The notes under the pieces were generated by a model. The model saw nothing but the letters and a program-made list of their open reading frames with translations, was not told where the DNA came from and ran no database searches. A stretch of DNA of 64,000 bases from Paracoccaceae bacterium (GTDB lineage: Bacteria > Pseudomonadota > Alphaproteobacteria > Rhodobacterales > Rhodobacteraceae), in NCBI GenBank assembly GCA_024742695.1, contig JANSXY010000014.1, positions 1 through 64,000 of the forward strand. The letters run 5' to 3'. Both the position numbers and the translations under genes were made by a program. Below are positions 45,554 through 54,178 of the stretch, in pieces (the stretch's first letter is position 1; every line of letters begins with the position of its first letter).

Positions 45554-45662
45554 CTATCGCCGCTTGCGCTGAACCTTGCGCGCGGTCTTGGCGGCCATCT
45601 ACCTATCCTTCGCGGGTCTCTTGCGCACCGCGCCGCCGTGGCGGGCGGAACCGCCGCCGGGC
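45554..45662 (-). pseudogene. diverged 3'-end fragment of an rnr gene
   Basis: On the minus strand this matches the 3' end of the intact rnr (46558-46664) without gaps. The last 39 nt before the stop are identical, and the preceding part is roughly two-thirds identical with many third-position changes. Translated, it reads GGGSARHGGAVRKRPAKDR, an in-frame TAG, then MAAKTARKVQRKRR and stop; the intact gene has GGASARRGGPIRKRAVKDR and continues. It is too short to work. It looks like a displaced or imported RNase R tail left beside the methyltransferase gene. Confidence 0.75.
45558..45596. repeat. 39-bp direct repeat, left copy (rnr 3' end)
   Basis: Identical over 39 of 39 bases to 46560-46598 and in the same orientation, 1,002 bp apart. 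The pair brackets the methyltransferase gene. It begins CGCCGCTTGCG on the plus strand and encodes the basic C-terminus of RNase R on the minus strand. Confidence 0.9.
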
Positions 45663-45678
45663 GGACCGGTTCCCGCTC

Positions 45679-45684
45679 TTGACA
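45679..45684 (+). promoter_or_regulatory. consensus -35 hexamer before the methyltransferase gene
   Basis: A perfect TTGACA lies 55 bp before the ATG at 45739, just beyond the rnr fragment. No good -10 is seen at 16-18 bp (ATTCCC is the best), so this is only a candidate promoter that would have come in with the gene. Confidence 0.3.
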
Positions 45685-45738
45685 GGGGGCCGGGCGGGAT
45701 CATTCCCTGTGCAGGTCGCGGGTTGTGGAGGACGAGTG

Positions 45739-46542
45739 ATGCCGGACGAGATCACAAGGGCGGCCTTCACCCGCGCGAACCGCGCTGCATGGAACGCATC
45801 CGCCCCTTTGCACGAAACCGGCGAGGAGTGGGAGCAGATGCTGGCCGCCGCCGCGCGCCCGGGTTTCTGCGTGCTCGACGAAACGCTTATCAACCTCCTG
45901 TCCGGCCTCGACCTTGCCGGCAAGGCGGCGGTTCAGGTCGGCTGCAACAATGCACGCGAGCTTCTGTCGCTGGCCGCGCTCGGCCTGCGCCCCGTCCTGG
46001 GCATCGACCAGTCCGGCGCTTTCCTCAATCAGGCGCGGCGTCTTTGCGCGGTGTCCGGCCTTTCGCCAAGACTTGTCGAGGCGGACATTTACGACCTGCC
46101 AGAGGGCCTCGGCCAACACGGGCTTGCCTTGGTGACAATCGGTGTCGTGAACTGGATGCCCGATCTGCCCGGCTTTTTCCGCGCTGTGGCGAGCCTTCTG
46201 GCGGAGGGTGGCGTTCTGGTGATCTACGAGACGCACCCGTTCCTCGAGATGTTCGATCCGGCGGGTGCGACCCCTTTCGCGCCGGCCACGAGCTACTTCC
46301 GGCGCGATCCCTTCCCGGTGACGGACGCCATTTCCTACGACGGGCTTGCGCATGGCCCCGGCGAGACCGGCTACTGGTTCGTCCACCGCCTGGGGGAAAT
46401 CGTCACGTCCTGCGCGGGCGCCGGGCTGACGATCGTATCCCTTGGGGAATACGCGCATTCCAACCGCGAGGTCGACTACGACATCTACGAGGGGCGGGAG
46501 CCGCAGCTCCCCCTGAGCTATTCGCTGGTCGCCCGTCGGTGA
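45739..46542 (+). CDS. class I SAM-dependent methyltransferase (inserted gene)
   Basis: A 267-residue methyltransferase. The motif I region is AVQVGCNNARELLSLA (with Gly-Cys-Asn in place of the usual GxGxG), acidic GIDQS is motif II-like, then ADIYDLP and TIGVVNWMPDLPGFF follow; the C-terminus ends PLSYSLVARR. The substrate is unknown. GGAGG sits seven bases before the ATG. It is transcribed against both neighbours and is bracketed by the 39-bp direct repeats. By eye it has more A/T in third positions than its neighbours, consistent with acquisition. Confidence 0.85.
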   Translation: MPDEITRAAFTRANRAAWNASAPLHETGEEWEQMLAAAARPGFCVLDETLINLLSGLDLAGKAAVQVGCNNARELLSLAALGLRPVLGIDQSGAFLNQARRLCAVSGLSPRLVEADIYDLPEGLGQHGLALVTIGVVNWMPDLPGFFRAVASLLAEGGVLVIYETHPFLEMFDPAGATPFAPATSYFRRDPFPVTDAISYDGLAHGPGETGYWFVHRLGEIVTSCAGAGLTIVSLGEYAHSNREVDYDIYEGREPQLPLSYSLVARR

Positions 46543-46555
46543 ACCCGCCCCAGCC

Positions 46556-48811
46556 TCAGCGCCGCTTGCGCTGAACCTTGCGCGCGGTCTTGGCGGCCTT
46601 GCGCCGATCCTTCACCGCCCGCTTGCGGATCGGACCGCCGCGCCGGGCCGAGGCGCCGCCGGGCAGCGCCCGGCCCTCGACCTCCAGCAGTTCCAGCATC
46701 AGCCCGCCGGTCACCGGCACCGCTTCGGCCAGGCGCACGGTCACACGCTGGCCGATGCCGATCGTGAGGCCGGTTTCCGATCCCATCAGGGTTTGCGCGT
46801 CGGGATCGAAATGGAAGAACTCGCGCCCGATCGAGCGCACCGGGATCAGCCCGTCGGCCCCGGTTTCGTCCAGCTTCACGAAGCAGCCGAAGCGCGTGAC
46901 GCCCGAGACACGGCCGGCGAATTCGCTGCCGACGCGGTCGGAGAGATAGGCGGCAAGGTAGCGGTCGGTCGTGTCGCGCTCGGCGGCCATCGAGCGGCGC
47001 TCGGTCTCGCTGACCTGCGTCGCGGTCTCTTCCAGCATCTCGACATCGGCCGCGGACAGCCCGTCATCGCCCCAGCCGTGGCCGGAGATCAGCGCGCGAT
47101 GCACGATCAGGTCGGAATAGCGGCGAATGGGCGAGGTGAAATGCGCGTAGCTTTTCAGCGCCAGGCCGAAATGGCCGTAGTTCTGCGGCGCGTAATAGGC
47201 CTGGGTCATCGACCTGAGCGTGGTGATGTTCAGAAGCTCGTCGAAATCCGTGCCCTCGGCCTGCGCCAGCAGCCGGTTCAGGTGCCGGGTCTGCAACACC
47301 TGCCCCTTGGCGAGCGTGAAGCCCGAGGCCTGCGCGACCTCGCGCAGCGCGTCGATCTTTTCCGGGCTCGGTTCCTCGTGCACGCGGAACAGGAGCGGCC
47401 GGCGCAGGCGTTGCAACTCCTCCGCCGCGGCGACGTTGGCCAGCACCATGAATTCCTCGATCAGCCGGTGCGCATCCAGCCGGTCCTTGAACGCGACGGA
47501 GGCGACGCGGCCATCGGGCGCCAGCTCGATCCGCCGTTCCGGCAGGTCGAGTTCCAGCGGCTGGCGTTCGGCCCGCGCCGTCACCGTCGCCTGCCAGGCG
47601 CCGTAGAGCGGCGCGATCACCTCGTCCATCAATGCGGCGCAACGGTCGTTCGGCCGCCCGTCCTGCGCCGCCTGCACCTCGCCATAGTCGAGCGAGGCGA
47701 TCGAGCGGATCATCGCGCGGGCGAACCGATGGCCGACCTTGCGGCCCCGCGCGTCCAGCTTCAGCCGCACGGCGATCACCGGCCGCTCCAGCCCCTCGTG
47801 CAGCGAACACAGGTCACCCGACAGCCGGTCGGGCAGCATCGGCACCACGCGATCCGGGAAGTAGGTGGAATTGCCGCGCTTGCGCGCCTCGCGGTCCAGC
47901 GCCGATTGCGGGCGGATGTAATGCGCGACATCGGCGATCGCGACCCAGACGACATGGCCGCCTTCGTTCTGCGGATCGTCGTCGGCATGGGCATGCACCG
48001 CGTCGTCGTGGTCGCGGGCATCGGCCGGGTCGATGGTGACGAAGGGCATCGACCGCAGGTCTTCGCGGTCGCCCATGCCGGCCGGTTCCATCGCGTCGGC
48101 CTCGGCGATGGCGGCGTCGGGGAAGGCATCGGGGATTCCGTGCTGGTGGATCGCGATCAGCGAGACGGCGCGCGGCGCGCCGGCATCGCCCAGCCGATCC
48201 GTCACCCGCGCCCTGGGCAGCCCCATCGACGCGCGCGGCCCGGCCAGTTCGGCCTCGACCAGTTCGCCGTCCCGTGCATCCAGCGTGGCCTCGGCCGGCA
48301 CCCGCCATTCCTTGTCCGATCCCTTGTCGATCGGCACGATCCGGCCGCCCTGCGCCTCGGCCCGGAAGATGCCGAGAATCCGGATCGGGTTGACGCCGAT
48401 CTTGCGGATCAGCCGCGCCTCGTAATCGTGATCCTCGCCGCGCACCTCGTTCAGCCGCGCGAGAATCCGGTCGCCCTCGGCCACCGGGGCGTCGGCCTTG
48501 CGCGGCACGAACAGGACGCGCGGTTCCGGCCCCTTGCCCTGCCATTCCAGCGGCCGGGCGAACTGATCGCCGCTTGCGTCGGGCGGCAGCACCTTGAGGA
48601 TGGTGACCGGCGGCAGCGCCTCGGGGTCGCGGTAGCTGCGGCGGCGGCGCTCGATCACGCCTTCCTCCTCCAGCTCCTTGAGCATCCGCTTCAGCTCGAT
48701 CCGCGCGGCGCCCTTGATGCCGAAGGCCTTGGCGATATCGCGTTTCGCCGCCGCCTCCGGGTGGTCGGCGATCCAGTCGCGGATCTGGTCCTTGGTGGGC
48801 AGCGGCGTCAT
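46556..48811 (-). CDS. rnr: ribonuclease R
   Basis: A 751-residue 3'-5' exoribonuclease of the RNB family that degrades structured RNA. It has an N-terminal winged helix (DQIRDWIADHPEA), cold-shock domains, the RNB core with metal-binding Asp residues in TIDPADARDHDDAVHA, RRYSDLIVHR, a C-terminal S1 domain (FAGRVSGVTRFGCFVKL) and a Lys/Arg-rich tail. The ATG at 48811 is preferred because the domain begins there; a GTG 36 nt upstream is possible. It is the last gene of the dapD-dapE-GNAT run. Its 3' end is duplicated at 45554-45662. Confidence 0.95.
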   Translation of the reverse strand: MTPLPTKDQIRDWIADHPEAAAKRDIAKAFGIKGAARIELKRMLKELEEEGVIERRRRSYRDPEALPPVTILKVLPPDASGDQFARPLEWQGKGPEPRVLFVPRKADAPVAEGDRILARLNEVRGEDHDYEARLIRKIGVNPIRILGIFRAEAQGGRIVPIDKGSDKEWRVPAEATLDARDGELVEAELAGPRASMGLPRARVTDRLGDAGAPRAVSLIAIHQHGIPDAFPDAAIAEADAMEPAGMGDREDLRSMPFVTIDPADARDHDDAVHAHADDDPQNEGGHVVWVAIADVAHYIRPQSALDREARKRGNSTYFPDRVVPMLPDRLSGDLCSLHEGLERPVIAVRLKLDARGRKVGHRFARAMIRSIASLDYGEVQAAQDGRPNDRCAALMDEVIAPLYGAWQATVTARAERQPLELDLPERRIELAPDGRVASVAFKDRLDAHRLIEEFMVLANVAAAEELQRLRRPLLFRVHEEPSPEKIDALREVAQASGFTLAKGQVLQTRHLNRLLAQAEGTDFDELLNITTLRSMTQAYYAPQNYGHFGLALKSYAHFTSPIRRYSDLIVHRALISGHGWGDDGLSAADVEMLEETATQVSETERRSMAAERDTTDRYLAAYLSDRVGSEFAGRVSGVTRFGCFVKLDETGADGLIPVRSIGREFFHFDPDAQTLMGSETGLTIGIGQRVTVRLAEAVPVTGGLMLELLEVEGRALPGGASARRGGPIRKRAVKDRRKAAKTARKVQRKRR
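46560..46598. repeat. 39-bp direct repeat, right copy (inside rnr 3' end)
   Basis: The partner of 45558-45596, identical in all 39 positions. This copy is the functional 3' coding end of rnr. Only 17 bp separate it from the methyltransferase stop codon. Confidence 0.9.
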
Positions 48812-48843
48812 GGCGGCAGGCGTAACACGGCCCGCGGGCGGCG

Positions 48844-49278
48844 TCACGCGGGTTCGCGGAGCGGGCGGATCATGTCGCGATGCGGGATCCCGGCGTCCAT
48901 GTAGTCCGCGCCGATGGCGGCGAACCCCACCCCTTCGTAGAAGCCGATCGCATCGGTCCGGGCCGAAAGCTTCGCGCGCGCGATGGCCGGATCGGCGGCC
49001 AGGCGATCCACCGCCGCGAGCACCAGCGCGCGGCCGATTCCGGCGCCGCGCGCCTCGGCCAGAACGCAGACGCGGCCGATCTTGCCGGTGTCACCGAAGG
49101 TCAGGATTCGGGCGGTGCCGACCGGGCGGCCGCCCCGACGCGCCATGAGATGCAGGGCCGTATCGTCCAGACCGTCAAGCTCATCGGCTTCGGGCACACC
49201 CTGTTCATCGATGAAGACGATCCGGCGAAGCGCGAGGCAGGCATCGATATCGGAAGTTTCCGAAATCTCGAACATCAT
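48844..49278 (-). CDS. GNAT family N-acetyltransferase
   Basis: A 144-residue acetyltransferase. The acetyl-CoA-binding loop [18 protein letters not shown] fits the GNAT Q/RxxGxG/A motif, and the C-terminal [20 protein letters not shown] is typical of the ElaA/YjcF-like group. [17 protein letters not shown] is a signature of this subgroup. The start codon overlaps the dapE stop (ATGA), so it is coupled to the lysine/peptidoglycan operon. The substrate is unknown. Confidence 0.88.
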   Translation of the reverse strand: MMFEISETSDIDACLALRRIVFIDEQGVPEADELDGLDDTALHLMARRGGRPVGTARILTFGDTGKIGRVCVLAEARGAGIGRALVLAAVDRLAADPAIARAKLSARTDAIGFYEGVGFAAIGADYMDAGIPHRDMIRPLREPA

Positions 49279-50420
49279 CTGAAATAGTCCCGCAGGATGC
49301 GCGCGTAGATCGCCTTCAGGGCCTCGATCTGCGCGACCTCGACGCGTTCGTCGACCTTGTGCATCGTCTTGCCGACCAGGCCGAACTCCACCACCGGGCA
49401 ATGATCCTTCACGAACCGCGCGTCCGAGGTGCCGCCGGTGGTCGACAGGGCAGGCAAGATGCCGGTTTCCGCCTCCACCGCGCCGGCGACGAGATCGACG
49501 AAGGCGCCCGGCGGCGTCAGGAAGCTTTCGCCGGACACCGAGATATCGAGGTCGAAGCGCACCGCGGTCTCTTCCGTCACGCGGGCGGCCTCCGCGCGCA
49601 GCCAGTCCGACAGACTGGCCGAGGAATGCGCGTCGTTGAACCGGATGTTGACCGTGGCGCGGGCCTTGGCCGGGATCACGTTGGTGGCCGGGTTGCCGGT
49701 GTCGATCGTGGTGATCGCCAGCGTCGAGGGATCGAAATGCGCCGTTCCGGCGTCAAGCTCGTGCCCTGCCAGCCGGTCCAACAGGCGTACCAGCGCGGTC
49801 AGCGGGTTCTTCGCGCGGTGCGGATAGGCGGAATGGCCCTGTACGCCGTGCGCCACGATCCGGCCGGTCATCGACCCGCGGCGACCGATCTTTATCATGT
49901 CGCCCAGCCGCTCCGGGCAGGTCGGTTCGCCGACGAGGCAGACATCCATCCGCTCGCCGTTCGCCGCCATCCAGTCGAGGATCGCGGCGGTGCCGTCGAT
50001 GCCCACGCCCTCCTCGTCGCCGGTCACGGTGATCACGATCGCGCCGTCGGGCGGGGTTTCGCGCACGAAATCCACCGCCGCCGTGACGAAGGCCGCGACA
50101 CCGGATTTCATGTCGGTCGCGCCGCGCCCCCAGAGCACGCCATCGACGATCTCGCCGCCGAACGGGTCGCGGCTCCAGTCCGCGGGGTCGCCCACCGGCA
50201 CGACATCGGTGTGGCCGTTGAAGCCGAAGGCGCGGTTCGCGCCCCGCGCCCCCCAGCGCGCGAAGAGGTTGGGAATGCCGTTCCGGTCCACCCGCGTGCA
50301 GGCGAAGCCGGCCGCCGAAAGCTCGGCTTCCAGCAATTGCAGCGCGCCGCCCTCTTCCGGCGTGACGGAAGGGCAGCGGATCAGCCGCGCGGTCAGGTCG
50401 ACGGGGTCAAGCGCTGTCAT
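49275..50420 (-). CDS. dapE: succinyl-diaminopimelate desuccinylase
   Basis: A 381-residue M20 zinc metallopeptidase-fold enzyme that removes succinate from N-succinyl-LL-diaminopimelate for lysine and murein synthesis. Metal ligands and motifs are [24 protein letters not shown] and [13 protein letters not shown]. The ending has [10 protein letters not shown] and [12 protein letters not shown] with conserved His. Its start overlaps the upstream small gene. The operon order is dapD, hypothetical, dapE, GNAT, rnr. Confidence 0.96.
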   Translation of the reverse strand: MTALDPVDLTARLIRCPSVTPEEGGALQLLEAELSAAGFACTRVDRNGIPNLFARWGARGANRAFGFNGHTDVVPVGDPADWSRDPFGGEIVDGVLWGRGATDMKSGVAAFVTAAVDFVRETPPDGAIVITVTGDEEGVGIDGTAAILDWMAANGERMDVCLVGEPTCPERLGDMIKIGRRGSMTGRIVAHGVQGHSAYPHRAKNPLTALVRLLDRLAGHELDAGTAHFDPSTLAITTIDTGNPATNVIPAKARATVNIRFNDAHSSASLSDWLRAEAARVTEETAVRFDLDISVSGESFLTPPGAFVDLVAGAVEAETGILPALSTTGGTSDARFVKDHCPVVEFGLVGKTMHKVDERVEVAQIEALKAIYARILRDYFR

Positions 50421-50761
50421 GCCCGGTCCCCTTCGAAGAACGGCGTCACCTGCGCCACGATCACCGCGTTTTCCGCAAGCGCGCGATCCATCAACGCGCG
50501 CTCGTCCTCCTCGATCTCGTGGCCTTGCGCCGCGCGTTCCTCGGCGGTGCCGTAGCCGGTGACATCCAGCACCGCCAAGTCGGCCACCTTCAGGACCGCG
50601 ACCGCCTCGCGCACCGCCTCGGCCTCGTCCACGCCCGAGGCATAGACCATCAGCGCCGCGCCGGTGGCCGCCTTCGGCAACCCGTCGCCCGGCTTGCGCC
50701 CGACCTCCACCACGAGGGTGAAGACCTGCTGCGGGCGTTTCGGCCTTTCGGTGTCAGTCAC
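50417..50761 (-). CDS. hypothetical protein between dapD and dapE
   Basis: A 114-residue protein starting with GTG inside the 3' end of dapD (8-bp overlap) and ending with its stop overlapping the dapE start. Sequence features are [18 protein letters not shown], a central [22 protein letters not shown] segment of alternating hydrophobic pattern, and an acidic EIEEDERAL stretch. It looks like a compact alpha/beta (ferredoxin-like) fold. I do not recognise a named family. Its tight coupling on both sides suggests a role with diaminopimelate synthesis. Confidence 0.75.
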   Translation of the reverse strand: MTDTERPKRPQQVFTLVVEVGRKPGDGLPKAATGAALMVYASGVDEAEAVREAVAVLKVADLAVLDVTGYGTAEERAAQGHEIEEDERALMDRALAENAVIVAQVTPFFEGDRA

Positions 50762-51581
50762 GCAGCAACTCGTTGATCGAGGTCTTCGACCGGGTCTGCG
50801 CATCCACGCGCTTGACGATCACCGCGCAGTACAGGTGCACACCGTTCTTCGACGGCATCGAGCCGGCCACCACCACGGACCCGGCCGGCACCTCGCCATA
50901 CATCACGTCGCCGGTCTCGCGGTCGACGATCTTGGTGGACTTGCCGATGAACACGCCCATGCCGAGGACAGATCCCTCGCGCACTATGCACCCTTCCACC
51001 ACCTCGGACCGGGCGCCGATGAAGCAGTTGTCCTCGATGATCGTGGGGCCGGCCTGCATCGGCTCCAGCACGCCGCCGATGCCCACGCCGCCCGACAGGT
51101 GCACGTTCTTGCCGATCTGCGCGCAGGATCCGACGGTGGCCCAGGTGTCGACCATCGTGCCCTCGTCGACATAGGCGCCGAGGTTGACGAAGCTGGGCAT
51201 CAGCACCACGCCCTTGGCGATGTAGGCCGACCGGCGCACCACGCAGTTCGGCACGGCGCGAAAGCCGGCGGCGCGCCATTCCGCGTCGCCCCAGCCACGA
51301 AACTTCGAATCGACCTTGTCCCACCAGTGGCCGCCCTGCGGCCCGCCGTCCTGGCTTTCCATGTCCTTCAGGCGAAAGCCCAGCAGGACCGCCTTCTTGG
51401 CCCACTGGTTCACATGCCAGTGCCCGTCATCCTGCCGCTCGGCCACGCGCAGTGTGCCGGAGTCGAGCGCGTTCAGCGTCGCCTCGATCGCTTCGCGGGT
51501 TTCGCCCCCGGTGGTCGGTGTGATCGTGTCGCGCGCCTCCCAGGCGGCTTCGATGGCAGCTTCGAGTGCGGCGTTCGACAT
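50754..51581 (-). CDS. dapD: tetrahydrodipicolinate N-succinyltransferase
   Basis: A 275-residue acyltransferase with a left-handed beta-helix. It succinylates tetrahydrodipicolinate in lysine/murein synthesis. Landmarks are [31 protein letters not shown] (hexapeptide-repeat start) and the repeated [30 protein letters not shown]; the length matches the family. It is the first gene of the operon. The 93-bp gap to the divergent LOG gene must hold both promoters. Confidence 0.97.
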   Translation of the reverse strand: MSNAALEAAIEAAWEARDTITPTTGGETREAIEATLNALDSGTLRVAERQDDGHWHVNQWAKKAVLLGFRLKDMESQDGGPQGGHWWDKVDSKFRGWGDAEWRAAGFRAVPNCVVRRSAYIAKGVVLMPSFVNLGAYVDEGTMVDTWATVGSCAQIGKNVHLSGGVGIGGVLEPMQAGPTIIEDNCFIGARSEVVEGCIVREGSVLGMGVFIGKSTKIVDRETGDVMYGEVPAGSVVVAGSMPSKNGVHLYCAVIVKRVDAQTRSKTSINELLRD

Positions 51582-51674
51582 CGTTGTCCCTCGCGTTCAG
51601 GTGTGGCCGGATCGGGGCCAAGCCTATAGACCGGGCGGCGAAGCCGCGCAATCGGCCCGAGGAGACGCGACCAG

Positions 51675-52490
51675 ATGACCGAAGACAGCCGCAGCCACCC
51701 GTTCCGTCACAGCAGCGAGGATGCCGTCGCCGCCCACCGCGCGCCCGACACGCCGCAGACCCGCGCGCCGGCCTATCGGCTCGCCTTCACCGACGAGGAT
51801 TTCCTGATGCGGGAAGAGTTGCGGCCTGTGCGGCTGCAACTGGAACTGCTCAAACCTCAGATGATCCTCGACGAACGCGGGATCGAATCCACCGTGGTGA
51901 TGTTCGGCTCGGCCCGGATCCCGGCGGCCGATGCCGAACCGCACCACCCCGGCCTCGGCGCGCTGTCGAACTGGTACGAGGAGGCGCGGCGCTTCGCGCA
52001 GTTGATGACGGCCGAAAGCCTCAAGTCCTATGGCCGCGAGATGGTGGTGATGACCGGCGGCGGGCCGGGGATCATGGAGGCCGGCAGCCGCGGCGCGCAC
52101 GAGGCCGGCGGCCATTCCGTCGGCCTGAACATCGTGCTGCCCCATGAACAGGCGCCCAACACCTATGTCACGCCGGACCTGTGCTTCAACTTCCACTACT
52201 TCGCGATCCGCAAGATGCATTTCCTGATGCGCGCGCGGGCGATCTGCATCTTTCCCGGCGGCTTCGGCACGATGGACGAGATGTTCGAGGCGCTGACCCT
52301 GATCCAGTCGGGCCGGATGAAGCGAATACCCTTCCTGCTGTTCGGCCGCGACTACTGGGAAACCGTCGTGAACTGGCAGGCGATGGCCGATGCCGGCGTG
52401 ATCGCCGAGGCCGATCTGGGCCTGTTCCGGTATGTCGAGACGGCGGAAGAGGCGGTGGCGCTGATCCTCGCCGAGACGGACGGGGCCTGA
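51675..52490 (+). CDS. LOG family protein (TIGR00730-like)
   Basis: A 271-residue member of the LOG/lysine-decarboxylase-like family, nucleoside 5'-monophosphate phosphoribohydrolases in characterised cases. The diagnostic PGGFGTMDEMFEAL motif and upstream GGGPGIMEAGSRGA are intact. It belongs to the longer type with about 80 extra N-terminal residues. CTATAGA about 45 bp upstream of the ATG may be its -10. The stop is one base before the next gene's ATG. Confidence 0.88.
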   Translation: MTEDSRSHPFRHSSEDAVAAHRAPDTPQTRAPAYRLAFTDEDFLMREELRPVRLQLELLKPQMILDERGIESTVVMFGSARIPAADAEPHHPGLGALSNWYEEARRFAQLMTAESLKSYGREMVVMTGGGPGIMEAGSRGAHEAGGHSVGLNIVLPHEQAPNTYVTPDLCFNFHYFAIRKMHFLMRARAICIFPGGFGTMDEMFEALTLIQSGRMKRIPFLLFGRDYWETVVNWQAMADAGVIAEADLGLFRYVETAEEAVALILAETDGA

Positions 52491-52491
52491 G

Positions 52492-54138
52492 ATGGCCGGC
52501 CTCGCCCGTTGGCTGGAGGCGCGGCTGTCCGGCCTTGGGCGGGGCGGCGCGGCGGCGCTGCTGATCGTCGTGTCGCTGGCGATGTTCCTGCCCGGTTTCG
52601 CCACGATGCCGCCGCTCGACCGCGATGAGCCGCGCTTTGCCCAGGCCAGCCGGCAGATGCTGGACACCGGCGATTTCGTCGATCCGCGGTTCCGCGACGA
52701 CCCGCGGCACAAGAAACCCGTCGGCATCTACTGGCTGCAATCCGCCGCCGTCGCCGCGACCGGCGCGACGGAGGGCGCGGCGCTGTGGCGCTACCGTCTG
52801 CCGTCGTTGCTGGCGGCGGTGGCGGCAGTGCTGATGACCGCGAGGATCGCGGCGGACTTCGCCGGGCCGCGCGCCGGGCTGGCCGCGGGGCTGATGTTCG
52901 CCGGGGTCTTCAGCCTTGGGATGGAGGCGCGGATCGCCAAGACCGACGCGGTGCTGCTGCTGACGGTCGTGGTGGCGCAATGGGTGCTGGCGCGTCTGTG
53001 GCGCGCCGCGCGGGAACCGGGGGCCGCCGTGGCGTTGCCGCTGCCCCTTGTCCTGGCCTTCTGGCTTGCCGTGGCGGCGGGCATCCTGGTCAAGGGGCCC
53101 GTGGGGGTGATGGTCACGGGGCTTGCCGCGCTGGTTCTCGCGCTGGGGCTGCGCCGGGCCGGCTGGCTTGGCGCGCTGCGGCCGGGCCTTGGCCTTGTCC
53201 TGGTCGCGGCGCTGGTGCTGCCCTGGTATGTCGCGATCACGATCCGGTCCGATGGCGGGTTCTGGGCCGCCTCTCTGGGGCAGGACATGCTGGCGAAGGT
53301 CGCCGCCGGGCAGGAAAACCACGGCGCGCCGCCGGGCACCTACCTGGCCGTGATGTGGCTGACCTTCTTTCCCGCCGCCGCCGCGCTGGCGCTGGTGCTG
53401 CCGGCGATCTGGCGGGCGCGGCGCAGCGCGGCGGTGGTCTTCGCCGCGGCCTGGGCGATCCCGGCCTGGCTGGTGTTCGAGGCGACGCTGACGAAGCTTA
53501 CCCACTACGTCCTGCCGCTTTACCCCGCCCTCGTCCTTGCCGTCGCCCTTGTCTGGGATGAGGCGGTGGCGGCGCCACGCCGGCTCTGGCACTGGCTGGC
53601 CTTCGGCGCGGTCACGCTGTTGCCCGTCGCCGCGCTGGCCGCGATCGGGGCCTATGCCGCGACGCTGGGGCCGGTGCCATGGGCGCCGCTGGCGCTGGGG
53701 CTTGCCGCGATCGGGCTGGGCGCGGCGCTGACCCGCCAGGCGCTGACCGGCGGCCTCGCGCTGGCCGCCGCGGCGGGGCTTGCGGTGATGGGCTGGGGCT
53801 TCGCCGCCGGGCTGGTGCGCGGGGTGACCGCGGTGCAGGCGGTCTGGCCCGCGCCGCGGATCGTCGCCGCCGCGGTCGGCCCGGACTGTCCCGCCCCGAC
53901 GATCCGCAACGACGGATTCGACGAACCGTCCCTGACCTTCCTGTCGCCCGGCCCGGTTCGTCCGCTGGGGGCCGACGACCCGGTGGCGGCGCTGGCGGAG
54001 CCTTGCGCGCGGGTGCTGCTGCCGACATCGGCCTCCGGCCCGATGACACAGGCCGGCGCGCGGCCGCTGGCCCGGATCACCGGCCTCAGCCTTGGCAGCG
54101 GCAAGTCGCTGGACCTGACCCTCTGGGCCGCACCCTGA
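52492..54138 (+). CDS. GT39-family (ArnT-like) membrane glycosyltransferase
   Basis: A 548-residue protein with about eleven or twelve hydrophobic segments. The first periplasmic loop carries PPLDRDEPRFAQASRQML with the Asp-Glu pair that coordinates metal in ArnT/PMT enzymes, and later HKKPVGIYWLQ; these are family marks for transfer of a sugar from a polyprenyl phosphate to lipid or protein. The C-terminal periplasmic part is short. The acceptor is unknown. It is tightly coupled to the LOG gene by 1 bp. Confidence 0.88.
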   Translation: MAGLARWLEARLSGLGRGGAAALLIVVSLAMFLPGFATMPPLDRDEPRFAQASRQMLDTGDFVDPRFRDDPRHKKPVGIYWLQSAAVAATGATEGAALWRYRLPSLLAAVAAVLMTARIAADFAGPRAGLAAGLMFAGVFSLGMEARIAKTDAVLLLTVVVAQWVLARLWRAAREPGAAVALPLPLVLAFWLAVAAGILVKGPVGVMVTGLAALVLALGLRRAGWLGALRPGLGLVLVAALVLPWYVAITIRSDGGFWAASLGQDMLAKVAAGQENHGAPPGTYLAVMWLTFFPAAAALALVLPAIWRARRSAAVVFAAAWAIPAWLVFEATLTKLTHYVLPLYPALVLAVALVWDEAVAAPRRLWHWLAFGAVTLLPVAALAAIGAYAATLGPVPWAPLALGLAAIGLGAALTRQALTGGLALAAAAGLAVMGWGFAAGLVRGVTAVQAVWPAPRIVAAAVGPDCPAPTIRNDGFDEPSLTFLSPGPVRPLGADDPVAALAEPCARVLLPTSASGPMTQAGARPLARITGLSLGSGKSLDLTLWAAP

Positions 54139-54178
54139 CACCGGCGGGCGGGGCGAGGACGGATATGCCCGGCGGAGC

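Noticed and set aside
45603-45923. A 106-codon minus-strand ORF opposite the methyltransferase start
   Set aside because: It is built from antisense of the methyltransferase and the rnr fragment, with no start-site support.
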